Notes under the pieces: model-generated | The model's database searches: none | The model's input: the letters and a program-made list of their open reading frames with translations, nothing else | Told to the model about the DNA's origin: nothing | Position numbers and translations under genes: made by a program | Source: Enterobacter sichuanensis | GTDB lineage: Bacteria; Pseudomonadota; Gammaproteobacteria; Enterobacterales; Enterobacteriaceae | NCBI RefSeq assembly: GCF_002939185.1 | Contig: NZ_POVL01000003.1 | Coordinates: 118,997-182,996 of the forward strand | Length of the DNA stretch: 64,000 bases | Direction of reading: 5' to 3' | Shown here: piece after piece, positions 1-8,343 of the stretch | How the letters are laid out: every line of letters starts with the position of its first letter | How positions within the stretch are numbered: the first letter of the stretch is position 1

Positions 1-3000
1 CAGCATGGCCCCGGTATTCACCGTCTGCGCCGGGAACGCCGGACGGACACCGATTTTCCAGCTCTTCTGCTGCGGGGCAAAGGTCTCGCCCGGAAGCTGC
101 AGGCCGGTCACCTGCGCAGTCACTTCACCGTCTCCGTAGCCGTCCAGCGCGCGCACCGGAATAAACAGAGTCGTCCGCGCACCTGGTGGCAGTCGCACCG
201 GCTGCGGCTGCGCCCCTTCCAGCGTCAGTTTGCCGGTCGCGGTTAACGCCACGTTCAGCGTTTGCGGCTGATCGGTCAGGTTGGTGAGGTCCAGCGTTAA
301 GCGTGAAGTATCGCCGCTTGCCAGGAAGCGCGGCGTATTCAGTTCAGTAATCACTGGCGCGGCAACAATCACTTTGCTTTCGCTGCTGCCGAAATCGTCT
401 TCTGTCCATGCCTGTGCCATGAGACGCAGCTCGCCGTTGAAGTCGCCAATTGGCAGCGTAACGGTGCCTTCCCCGTTGGCATCCAGCGTTACCGGCTGTG
501 CCTGCTGGGCAATAATGGTGACGTGGTTCACCGGCGGTTTGCCGCCGCGCTTCAGCTCATCCCCGTCGCCACCAAAACGCAGCGCGGCGAGGCGGCCCTG
601 GCCTTCAATGACCTGACCATAGATATCGTAGATATCCGCGCCGTAGCGCTTCTGACCAAAGAAAGCCTGCCACGGATCCGGCGTGACGTAGTCGGTAATG
701 TTCAGCACGCCGCTGTCCACCGCCGAGACCAGCACGTTCACTTTCTGCGGCACCGCGCCCTCTTTCACGCTGGCTTTCACCTTCACAGAGAGCGTCTGGT
801 TTGGACGCATTTTCTGCGGGTTATCCAGTGCAATATTCAGGCGACGATTTTCGTCGCCCATCGGCAGATGCAGCAGGCCGACCGCGCGTTTCGGCGTGGC
901 GGATTTGGATTTATCACCAGGGCGTACCACCAGCGTGCTGAGATAAAGATCGTGACGTTTCCAGGCTTTGTCGACCGGGATAGCGAGATCCAGCCCGTTT
1001 GCCGGGACGTCGATCTCTTTCCACCACAGCGGCCCTTCGTTGGATTCGATCATCGCATAGCCCTTGCCGGCGGCTGGTGCAGCAATGTGCAGGTTGATAG
1101 TATCGCCAGGCTGATAACCCGGTTTATCCAGTTTCAGGGTAACGCGGTCAGGGCGCGCAGCCCCGGTGCCGTCGCTATTATCCTGCCAGCTGTAGCCCGC
1201 CCAGAAGCGCACGCTGCTGACCATGTCGTCCGGTGCTTTAACCTCCAGACGATAGGAGCCCCACTCAACCGGGAAAGTGACTTTGCCGGTTTCATCAGCC
1301 TTAAGGGTCAACTCCTGCTCGCCTTCGATCAGATCTTTTTGATCAAACTGCGACTGCCAGCCCTCGCTTTCGGACCAGTTCCAGTAATAATCCCGACGTT
1401 CGCGGATCAGACGCACCTGTAACCCGGAAACCGCCTTTTTTGCCCCACTGGCATCGGCATAGACAATATCGAAACTGGCGTTGCCGTTCTCGTCGACAAT
1501 CGGCTGGTTGACGGTGGTATCGGTGCGGTAGTCATAAACCGCCTTGCTGGCGAACTGAGGACGGATGCCCGGCAATTCCGCTGCAGGCCAGATAGCCTGC
1601 TCAGCACGACGCGTCACCGGACGACCACCTGACTCCAGCAGGCTGGCCTGCAGGATCAGCTGTAAAGGAGAGTGCACCTCTTTCCACTGGCTCTCCGTAG
1701 AGACCTCGCCACGCCCCTGTTCATCCAGCGTAAGCTGAACTTCATCCAGACTGCGGCTCAGGTTTTCCTCGGCGATATCACCAAACTGGAAGCCCGGCAG
1801 TGCCGGAACCGCGTCGCGCAGTGGACGCAGGAAAAGTTGTCCCTGCAGAGTGTTACCGTTGGCCGGGGCACCATAGAGGTAATAGCCCACCACAGTAAAG
1901 TCGACGTTATCCTGCGGTGAAACCGGCGCTTTTTGCCCCGTCAGGTTAAGTGCCATCCGCTCAGGCATAAAATCTTCGACATGGAAGTCCCACAGACGCT
2001 GCAGGTTATCGCCCGTATTGGCGCGGATATGCCACATGCCGGTCTGCGCCCCGCTGTCCAGTGGATAGTTAAACCGATAGAGACCGTTCTCTGGCTTGAC
2101 GACAATCGTGCGCGCGACCTGTCCGTCCGGACGCAGCACGTCAAGCTTCACCGGCTGATCGGGCAGTGGCTTACCATCGCTGTCGCGCAGCAGACCGTTC
2201 AGGATCACCGTTTCGCCCGGACGGTAGAGATCGCGTGGGCCAAACATAAAGAATTGCTTGCTGTAGCCAGGGCTCCCTGCAATGTCGAACTCCGCCAGGT
2301 CAAGGGCCGGTAGCTTGAGGTCAAGCAGCGTGGTCTGGCCGTCTTTGCTGGCCAGGATCAGCGCAGCTTCTTTATCGGTTTCAAGCTTTGCGTGGCCATC
2401 GCCGTCGCTGTTCGCTTCGGCGAGCGTCTGCCCTTTGTCGTTTAACAGGGTCACGGTCACGCCGGATTGCGCCGCGCCGTTCTCCAGGCTCTGGGTAAAG
2501 ATATCCAGGCGGTTATGATAACGGTGAGCGGACAGCCCAATATCACTTAAGGTAAAGAGCGTTGCGGCGTTGCTGTAGTTGTAATGCCCGGCCTGGTTCA
2601 TGACCGCGATATACACGCCAGACTGCTGGAGCGGTTTAATATCCTTTAGCGGCAGCAGCAATTTTTCACGCGTATTGCGCGCCGGATTAAGATCGAAGCG
2701 ACCTGTGTACACCAGCTCCGCCATCTTCAGCAGGTTGTCGGATTCCCAGTTGGTCAGCGCGTTGCGGTATTCCCACTGGCTGACAAAGGAGGCCAGCGAT
2801 TCAGGCTTCACGCGATAGAAATTGACGTCCACGTTGTTAACGTTGAGCGCCATCACCGGCAGACCTTCGACCACTTTGCCCGGCAGCAGCGAGCCGCGGC
2901 TGGCAAAGCCGACGGTAGGCTCGACGTCCCGCGTGGTCAGGGCTTTTTCATAATCAGTGCCGAACGTCGCCTTATTCAGCCCCTGCAGGCCACGTTCAAC

Positions 3001-3408
3001 GGTGACGACCAGGTTGCGGTTGGGCTCCAGATGGCGCAGACGAAGCTCTTTCAGGTTAGGCGCAAGTTCCCACGCCCCGTCAACTTTACCGCTTTTCTTG
3101 TCCACGACATGCACCGTTTTCGCGAAATCCTGATCGGGATTCAGCGGAACCGAGAATGTCAGCACCAGCGTGGCCGCGCCGTCCAGCTGCACTTCTGAGG
3201 CATCCAGCAGGGTTAAGGCTTTGCCCTGACTCTGCGCCGCCAGTTTTGCCAGCTTGTCAGCGTCGGGCTTTTCCGCGGCTTTCGGTGTTGATGGGGTGGA
3301 AGCGGCGGGAGCCGCAGATTGAGTGTTATCGTCGCTGTTATCACAGCCGACAAGCGTAAATGTGGTAAGCAGCGCGAGAGAGATCGCGGCTAAGCGAAAC
3401 GGTTTCAT
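1..3408 (-). CDS. yfhM: Alpha-2-macroglobulin-like lipoprotein YfhM, 5' part only (cut by window edge)
   Basis: Bacterial alpha-2-macroglobulin, thought to trap proteases in the periplasm and to work with the penicillin-binding protein PbpC. The reading frame is open from the ATG at 3408 to base 1, giving 1136 residues of a family near 1650. The N-terminus is a lipoprotein signal with lipobox LVGC, the lipidated cysteine being residue 22. The next residue is Asp, the classical inner-membrane retention signal. A Ser/Ala/Pro/Thr-rich linker follows, then strongly E. coli-like macroglobulin domains (for example FFMFGPRDLYRPGETV). The thioester motif (CLEQ in E. coli) would lie beyond the window edge and cannot be checked. 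It is divergent from the agl operon; in E. coli it is divergent from sseA. Confidence 0.93.
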   Translation of the reverse strand, partial: MKPFRLAAISLALLTTFTLVGCDNSDDNTQSAAPAASTPSTPKAAEKPDADKLAKLAAQSQGKALTLLDASEVQLDGAATLVLTFSVPLNPDQDFAKTVHVVDKKSGKVDGAWELAPNLKELRLRHLEPNRNLVVTVERGLQGLNKATFGTDYEKALTTRDVEPTVGFASRGSLLPGKVVEGLPVMALNVNNVDVNFYRVKPESLASFVSQWEYRNALTNWESDNLLKMAELVYTGRFDLNPARNTREKLLLPLKDIKPLQQSGVYIAVMNQAGHYNYSNAATLFTLSDIGLSAHRYHNRLDIFTQSLENGAAQSGVTVTLLNDKGQTLAEANSDGDGHAKLETDKEAALILASKDGQTTLLDLKLPALDLAEFDIAGSPGYSKQFFMFGPRDLYRPGETVILNGLLRDSDGKPLPDQPVKLDVLRPDGQVARTIVVKPENGLYRFNYPLDSGAQTGMWHIRANTGDNLQRLWDFHVEDFMPERMALNLTGQKAPVSPQDNVDFTVVGYYLYGAPANGNTLQGQLFLRPLRDAVPALPGFQFGDIAEENLSRSLDEVQLTLDEQGRGEVSTESQWKEVHSPLQLILQASLLESGGRPVTRRAEQAIWPAAELPGIRPQFASKAVYDYRTDTTVNQPIVDENGNASFDIVYADASGAKKAVSGLQVRLIRERRDYYWNWSESEGWQSQFDQKDLIEGEQELTLKADETGKVTFPVEWGSYRLEVKAPDDMVSSVRFWAGYSWQDNSDGTGAARPDRVTLKLDKPGYQPGDTINLHIAAPAAGKGYAMIESNEGPLWWKEIDVPANGLDLAIPVDKAWKRHDLYLSTLVVRPGDKSKSATPKRAVGLLHLPMGDENRRLNIALDNPQKMRPNQTLSVKVKASVKEGAVPQKVNVLVSAVDSGVLNITDYVTPDPWQAFFGQKRYGADIYDIYGQVIEGQGRLAALRFGGDGDELKRGGKPPVNHVTIIAQQAQPVTLDANGEGTVTLPIGDFNGELRLMAQAWTEDDFGSSESKVIVAAPVITELNTPRFLASGDTSRLTLDLTNLTDQPQTLNVALTATGKLTLEGAQPQPVRLPPGARTTLFIPVRALDGYGDGEVTAQVTGLQLPGETFAPQQKSWKIGVRPAFPAQTVNTGAML

Positions 3409-3543
3409 CCTTTGTCCCTGGCCCACGGGGCCCGTTGGTCGTCGTCCGGATAAGTATTATCCGCAAGTTTCATTAATTCAAAAAGTCCAATTTTAGAATC
3501 TGGAAAGCGCCTCGCAGAGTGAGTCAAACCGGCGACCCGCTGG

Positions 3544-3559
3544 TGCTACGCCGATCACA
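3544..3559 (+). promoter_or_regulatory. Candidate CRP half-site upstream of aglA
   Basis: The sequence reads TGCTA, six bases, then TCACA. The right half is a consensus CRP half-site and the left half is poor. It lies directly before the large palindrome of the agl promoter region. CRP control would fit a PTS sugar operon, but this rests on a half-site only. Confidence 0.3.
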
Positions 3560-3560
3560 G

Positions 3561-3588
3561 CGTGAAACGTTACATGTAACCTTTCACG
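3561..3588. promoter_or_regulatory. 28-bp near-perfect palindrome, candidate operator of the agl operon
   Basis: An inverted repeat with outer arms CGTGAAA/TTTCACG and core GTTACATGTAAC. Only one base pair (3568 with 3581) breaks the symmetry. It lies 107 bp before the aglA start codon, in the yfhM-aglA divergent region. Its position and symmetry suggest a repressor site. The RpiR regulator encoded at 7555-8325 is the nearest candidate ligand. No second copy was noticed near sseA or the regulator gene. Confidence 0.6.
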
Positions 3589-3694
3589 TCATTTGTTTTT
3601 AAAACAAGAAGATAGCTGGATAAGCTCGCCGGGAGCCTGCTAGTTTTAAGCTCAAGACGCACCCCGAGTGCGCGGTTCAATAAGAGAGAAAGCC

Positions 3695-5239
3695 ATGAAA
3701 CGAGCCGTGAACGCCCTACAAAATTTTGGAAAATCATTGTACGGACCGGTACTTATCTTACCGATCGTCGGTCTGTTTATCGCCTTTGGTAACGTGCTGG
3801 GTAACGGTAATCTCGCGGAGTATCTGCCGTTTCTTGGTCATCCTTTTATTCAGCATCTTGGTCAGCTTATCGCGAAATCGGCCGTGTCGGTGCTGGTCAA
3901 CCTGGCGCTGGTGTTTGCCGTCGGTATCCCGATTGGCCTCGCGACGCGCGATAAAGGCTATGCCGCGCTGATTGGCCTGGTGACCTTTGTGGTGTTTATC
4001 AACGCCATGAACGTCACGCTGCAGCTCCAGGGGGCGCTGGCCGCGGCGGATCAGATGAAAGCCGCCGGGCAGACGATGGTGCTGGGCGTGCAGGTGCTGG
4101 AGATGGGGGTTTTTGCCGGGATCCTGACCGGTGCGCTTTCCGGCTATCTGTACAACAAATACTCCGGCGTACAGTTTAACGGCGCGATGGCAATTTACTC
4201 CGGCCACTGCTTTGTTGCCATTGTGATGCTCCCGGTCGCCATGCTGCTCGGCGTGGTAATGAGTGAAGTGTGGCCGTTTGCCCAGCACGGGATTAGCGCG
4301 ATGGCGCTGGCCATCAAGGGCTCCGGGCCTTTGGGCGTCGCCATCTACGGGTTCCTGGAACGTATTCTGGTGCCTACCGGCCTGCATCATCTGGTCTATA
4401 CCCCGTTCCTGTATACGGAGCTGGGCGGCACGCAGGAGGTGTGCGGCACGGTTTACCAGGGCGCGCGCAATATCTATTTTGCCGAGATGGCCTGCCCGGA
4501 CGTGAAGCAGCTCAGCAGCACCGTGGTGTGGGACGCCCGCGCCATCAGCAAGATGTTTGGCCTGCCTGCCGCCGCGCTTGCGATGTACATGACCGCAAAG
4601 CCGGAGCGTAAAGCCATTGCGAAAGCCATTCTGATCCCGGCAGCGCTCACCTCTCTGCTGGTCGGCGTTACCGAACCCATTGAGTTCTCCTTCCTGTTTG
4701 TCGCCCCGCTGCTGTTCGTGGTGCACGCCGTCCTGACCGGCATCGGCATGATGCTGTTCTCGCTGCTGGGCGTTCACGCTATCGGCGCTAACGGGATCAT
4801 TGATTTCATCCTCTACAACCTGCCGCTGGGCACGGAGAAATCCAACTGGCCGATGTACCTCCTGGTCGGGCTGATCATGTTCATCCTCTACTTCGCGGTG
4901 TTCCGCTTCCTGATCCTGCGCTTCGACATGAAGACGCCGGGCCGTGAGGATGACGATAAGGAGACGCGCCTCTACAGCAAGCAGGAGTACCAGGCGAAGG
5001 GTAACAACGACGGGCTGGGCGAATCCATCGTGGTGGGTCTCGGCGGTCGGGAAAATATTGACGTGGTGGATAACTGCTACACCCGCTTACGCGTCACGGT
5101 GAAGGACGTCAACCTCATCGACGAGCCGCGCCTGAAGGCGACCGGCGCGAAAGGGATTATCAAACAAGGTAACAACGTTCAGGTGGTCTACGGGCTGCAT
5201 GTCAAAAAAATGCGAGAAGCCGTTGAGACGTTTCTCTGA
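3695..5239 (+). CDS. aglA: PTS alpha-glucoside permease, IIC-IIB (AglA-like)
   Basis: Membrane permease of the glucose/maltose PTS family that takes up and phosphorylates an alpha-glucoside. The 514-residue protein has a hydrophobic IIC domain of about 420 residues followed by a C-terminal IIB domain. The phosphorylated cysteine is Cys461 in the motif DNCYTRLRV. There is no IIA domain, so EIIA-Glc (Crr) from elsewhere is the likely phosphate donor. The ATG at 3695 was chosen over an upstream in-frame start because a purine-rich ribosome site (AGAGAGAAAG, 3683-3692) precedes it and the protein then begins MKRAVNALQNFGKSLYGPV, typical of the family. It is followed 12 bp later by aglB. Substrate range (maltose, sucrose isomers) is inferred from the Klebsiella aglAB pair. 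Confidence 0.88.
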   Translation: MKRAVNALQNFGKSLYGPVLILPIVGLFIAFGNVLGNGNLAEYLPFLGHPFIQHLGQLIAKSAVSVLVNLALVFAVGIPIGLATRDKGYAALIGLVTFVVFINAMNVTLQLQGALAAADQMKAAGQTMVLGVQVLEMGVFAGILTGALSGYLYNKYSGVQFNGAMAIYSGHCFVAIVMLPVAMLLGVVMSEVWPFAQHGISAMALAIKGSGPLGVAIYGFLERILVPTGLHHLVYTPFLYTELGGTQEVCGTVYQGARNIYFAEMACPDVKQLSSTVVWDARAISKMFGLPAAALAMYMTAKPERKAIAKAILIPAALTSLLVGVTEPIEFSFLFVAPLLFVVHAVLTGIGMMLFSLLGVHAIGANGIIDFILYNLPLGTEKSNWPMYLLVGLIMFILYFAVFRFLILRFDMKTPGREDDDKETRLYSKQEYQAKGNNDGLGESIVVGLGGRENIDVVDNCYTRLRVTVKDVNLIDEPRLKATGAKGIIKQGNNVQVVYGLHVKKMREAVETFL

Positions 5240-5251
5240 AAGGAGCTAAAG

Positions 5252-6619
5252 ATGTTTACATCCCCATTCATTCTGTCGATTGCCGGCGGCGGCAGCACCT
5301 ACACGCCGGGTATTGTGAAAAGCCTGATGGTGCGCCTGCAGGATTTCCCGCTGGCTGAAATCCGCCTCTACGACATCGACGAGACGCGTCAGAACACCAT
5401 TGCGCCGGTCGTCGAGAAGGTCATTCGCGACCACAGCCAGAGCATTAAATTCACCGTCACCGGTGACCCGGAAGTGGCCTTCAGCGGCGCGCATTTTATC
5501 TTCGCCCAGATGCGCGTCGGACAGTACAAGATGCGCGAGCAGGACGAGAAGATCCCGCTGCGCCACGGCGTGGTTGGCCAGGAAACCTGCGGGCCCGGCG
5601 GGCTGGCGTATGGTCTGCGCACCATTCTGCCGATAGTAGAGCTTATCGATCGGGTGGAACGCTACGCGCATGAGAAGGCGTGGATCGTGAACTACTCCAA
5701 CCCGGCGGCGATCGTCGCGGAAGGGGTGCGACGCCTGCGCCCGAACGCACGCGTGCTGAACATTTGTGATATGCCGGTGGCGGCGATGCGTAATATGGGG
5801 GCGATTCTGGGTGTCGATCGCCGCAAGCTGGAGGTCGACTACTTTGGTCTGAACCACTTCGGTTGGTTTACCCGCGTGCGGGTGGACGGTGAGGATAAGC
5901 TGCCGGAGCTGCGTAAGCATATCGCAAAGTTTGGCCTGCTGACGGAAGATGCAGCCAAAACCGACCCGCAGCATTCGGATCCGTCATGGGTGAAAACCTG
6001 GCGCAACATTAAGCCGATCATGGATAACTTCCCGGAGTACCTGCCGAACCCGTATCTGCAGTATTACCTGATGCCGAACCAGATTGTGGCGCATCAGAAC
6101 CCGGACTATACCCGCGCCAATGAAGTGATGGACGGGCGCGAGAAAAAGCTGTTCGCTGCCGCCGAAGAGTACAAGCGCACCGGGATCCTGCCGGATGCCT
6201 TCCACGTGGGCGTGCACGGTGAATTTATCGTCGACGTCGCCTGCTCGCTGGCCTTTAACCTGCGGAGCCGCCATCTGGTGATGGTGGAAAACCGCGGCGC
6301 GATTACCAACCTGCCTTACGATGCCGTGGTGGAAGTGCCTGCTTATATCACCTCCGAAGGGCCAGAGCCTGTCCGCATCGGTCAGGTGCCGCTGTTCCAT
6401 CAGACCCTTTTGCAGCAGCAGCTCGCCTCTGAACAGCTGCTGGTGGAAGCGACGATTGAAGGGAGTTATGAGAAAGCCCTTCAGGCCTTCACTCTCAACC
6501 GCACCGTGCCGACCATGGAACACGCGAAGGCGATACTGGATGAGATGATCGAGGCTAACCGCGACTACTGGCCAGCGCTGCAAAAAGCCTGGCAGGACGG
6601 CGAACCGGTGAAAAAATAG
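5252..6619 (+). CDS. aglB: NAD-dependent 6-phospho-alpha-glucosidase, GH4 (AglB/GlvA-like)
   Basis: Hydrolyses the 6-phospho-alpha-glucosides delivered by the PTS permease, in the cytoplasm, with NAD and a divalent metal ion. The 455-residue protein has the N-terminal nucleotide-binding motif AGGGSTYTPG (residues 11-20), NYSNP (147-151), the metal cysteine in CDMP (172-175) and the metal histidine in LNHFGW (His202). CDMP is the signature of alpha-specific GH4 enzymes, whereas beta-specific ones carry CN-V/I-P. It is strongly similar to E. coli GlvA and Klebsiella AglB. It follows the permease by 12 bp with the ribosome site AAAGGAG, so the two form one transcript, which a terminator-like hairpin ends at 6650-6686. 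Confidence 0.9.
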   Translation: MFTSPFILSIAGGGSTYTPGIVKSLMVRLQDFPLAEIRLYDIDETRQNTIAPVVEKVIRDHSQSIKFTVTGDPEVAFSGAHFIFAQMRVGQYKMREQDEKIPLRHGVVGQETCGPGGLAYGLRTILPIVELIDRVERYAHEKAWIVNYSNPAAIVAEGVRRLRPNARVLNICDMPVAAMRNMGAILGVDRRKLEVDYFGLNHFGWFTRVRVDGEDKLPELRKHIAKFGLLTEDAAKTDPQHSDPSWVKTWRNIKPIMDNFPEYLPNPYLQYYLMPNQIVAHQNPDYTRANEVMDGREKKLFAAAEEYKRTGILPDAFHVGVHGEFIVDVACSLAFNLRSRHLVMVENRGAITNLPYDAVVEVPAYITSEGPEPVRIGQVPLFHQTLLQQQLASEQLLVEATIEGSYEKALQAFTLNRTVPTMEHAKAILDEMIEANRDYWPALQKAWQDGEPVKK

Positions 6620-6649
6620 GGGCTTGCTCGCGAGTTGAACGTGGTTTGC

Positions 6650-6686
6650 TTGTCGGTGTCAGAAAAAACACCGACAATCCTTTTTT
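6650..6686 (+). terminator. Terminator-like hairpin after aglB, also a possible sseA promoter
   Basis: A perfect 10-bp stem (TTGTCGGTGT with ACACCGACAA, 8-base loop) is followed by TCCTTTTTT. This is a plausible intrinsic terminator for aglAB. The stem is not very GC-rich. The arms also provide TTGTCG and GACAAT spaced by exactly 17 bp, a weak sigma-70 promoter for sseA, whose ATG is only 24 bp further on. Confidence 0.65.
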
Positions 6687-6709
6687 ACGGAAAAGAATGG
6701 AGGCAACCC

Positions 6710-7555
6710 ATGTCCACCTCATATTTTGTCGCTGCCGACTGGCTGATTGAGCACGGCGACAATCCGGAAGTGCAGATTATTGACGCGCGTATGGCCCCTC
6801 CGGGACAAGAGCATCGTGACGTGCCCGGTGAATACCGCGCCGGGCATCTGCCGGGTGCGGTATTTTTTGATATTGAAGCCCTCTCCGATCACACCTCTCC
6901 CCTGCCGCACATGCTGCCGCGTCCGGAAGCGTTTTCCGTGGCGATGCGCGAGCTGGGCGTCAGCAAAGACAAACACCTCGTTGTTTATGATGAAGGTAAC
7001 CTCTTCTCAGCCCCGCGCGCGTGGTGGATGCTGAAAAACTTCGGCGTGGAAAAAGTCTCGATTCTGGCAGGCGGCCTCGCGGGCTGGAAGCGTGACGAAC
7101 TGCCGCTTCAGCAGGGCGACGTGACGCTGCCGGAAGGCGAGTTCGATGCCACGTTCGACGCACACGTAGTGAAACGCCTGACCGACGTGCTGGTTGTAAG
7201 CCACGAAAAAACGGCCCAAATCGTTGATGCCCGACCTGCGCCACGCTTCAATGCCGAGGCGGATGAACCGCGTCCGGGACTTAGGCGCGGACATATTCCC
7301 GGTGCGCTGAACGTGCCATGGGGCGATCTGGTGTTCGAGGGCGAGCTGAAAACCACCGACGAGCTGCGCGCCATCTTTGCGCGTCAGGGCGTGGATTTAC
7401 ACCGTCCGATTATCGCCAGCTGTGGCTCCGGCGTCACGGCCTGCGTGGTCATTCTGGCGCTCGCCACACTCGGCGTTAACGACGTCACGCTCTACGACGG
7501 CGCCTGGAGCGAATGGGGTGCGCGTGACGACCTGCCGGTTGAACCGGCGAAATAA
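6710..7555 (+). CDS. sseA: 3-mercaptopyruvate sulfurtransferase SseA
   Basis: Transfers sulfur from 3-mercaptopyruvate to a thiol acceptor such as cyanide or thioredoxin. The 281-residue protein has two rhodanese domains. The catalytic loop is CGSGVT, with Cys238 as the persulfide-carrying residue; the CGSGV(T) loop separates mercaptopyruvate enzymes from thiosulfate rhodaneses. The ATG at 6710 follows an AATGGAGG ribosome site and matches the E. coli N-terminus (MST-WFV); the upstream in-frame start lies inside the terminator region. Its stop codon overlaps the start of the RpiR regulator (TAATG), so the two are translationally coupled. In E. coli sseA is divergent from yfhM with no sugar genes between them. 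Confidence 0.96.
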   Translation: MSTSYFVAADWLIEHGDNPEVQIIDARMAPPGQEHRDVPGEYRAGHLPGAVFFDIEALSDHTSPLPHMLPRPEAFSVAMRELGVSKDKHLVVYDEGNLFSAPRAWWMLKNFGVEKVSILAGGLAGWKRDELPLQQGDVTLPEGEFDATFDAHVVKRLTDVLVVSHEKTAQIVDARPAPRFNAEADEPRPGLRRGHIPGALNVPWGDLVFEGELKTTDELRAIFARQGVDLHRPIIASCGSGVTACVVILALATLGVNDVTLYDGAWSEWGARDDLPVEPAK

Positions 7556-8325
7556 TGGATAACCGCCTGGCCACGCTGTTAACGCGCGGGGAATCGCTCA
7601 CCCGCGCGGAGTATCGCGTCCTCGCCCACCTGACAGAACACCCGCTGCTGGTGGGCAAGATTACGGTTCGCGAGCTGGCGCAGGCGACGTTCGTCTCTAC
7701 CGCCACCATTATGCGGCTGTGTCAGAAGCTGGGGTTCAGCGGATTTAGCGAGTTTATCTGGCACTGCAAACAGCTACTCTCCGACACCCCGCATATTGCC
7801 GCTCAGGGGCAGTCGCGCCCTGAACTGCCAGCGCTTTTTAATCAGTTTATCGCCAACTATCAGCACACCTTTCAGTGGGTGACGCACGATAAGCGCCAGC
7901 AGTTTGCCGACCTGCTGCGCCAGAAAGAGAGCTTCTTTCTCTACGGCGCCGGGTTTTCCTATCTGTTTGCGGAGTACCTGACCAAGAAATTGCAGGTGCT
8001 GGGCAAAACAGCGTTTATCTCCGGCCCGGGCGACAGCCGGAACATCTTTCTCAGCAATGCCGCCCGCTATGAGGTGTTTATTGCCGTCTCGCGCAGCGGC
8101 GAAACGGAACAGGTGCTGGATAAAGCGCGGATCGCCAAAAACGTCGGTATGACGATCGTCGCGTTTACCCGCGCCTCGGCCAATACGCTGGCGGGGATGG
8201 CGGATGTGCACTTTGCCCTCTATGACGAGGCGGTACATTTCGCCGCCGAAGCCGCAGGCGTGACGTCGTTTGAGTCGAATCTGGTACTGCTGATGGATTT
8301 ACTGCTGCTGGAAGCAACGGGGTGA
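7555..8325 (+). CDS. RpiR/MurR-family transcriptional regulator (SIS domain)
   Basis: Probable sugar-phosphate-responsive regulator of the agl genes. The 256-residue protein has an N-terminal helix-turn-helix of the RpiR type (about residues 1-75, with VRELAQATFVSTATIMRLCQKLGFSGFSE split across its helices) and a SIS sugar-phosphate-binding domain (about 105-240, containing AVSRSGETEQVL). It starts in the stop codon of sseA (TAATG), so it is translated from an sseA-containing transcript. The natural candidate target is the palindrome at 3561-3588. Assignment to agl control is by context only; a role in controlling sseA cannot be excluded. In E. coli this position is empty between sseA and sseB. 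Confidence 0.85.
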   Translation: MDNRLATLLTRGESLTRAEYRVLAHLTEHPLLVGKITVRELAQATFVSTATIMRLCQKLGFSGFSEFIWHCKQLLSDTPHIAAQGQSRPELPALFNQFIANYQHTFQWVTHDKRQQFADLLRQKESFFLYGAGFSYLFAEYLTKKLQVLGKTAFISGPGDSRNIFLSNAARYEVFIAVSRSGETEQVLDKARIAKNVGMTIVAFTRASANTLAGMADVHFALYDEAVHFAAEAAGVTSFESNLVLLMDLLLLEATG

Positions 8326-8343
8326 TGGTTCACCCCGCTGTCA

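Noticed and set aside
3758..4777. 339-codon minus-strand frame inside aglA
   Set aside because: His/Gln/Arg-rich low-complexity translation without domain features, fully antisense to the PTS permease.
6635..6709. 25-codon N-terminal extension of sseA
   Set aside because: It reads through the terminator-like hairpin and the family N-terminus begins at 6710, behind a good ribosome site.
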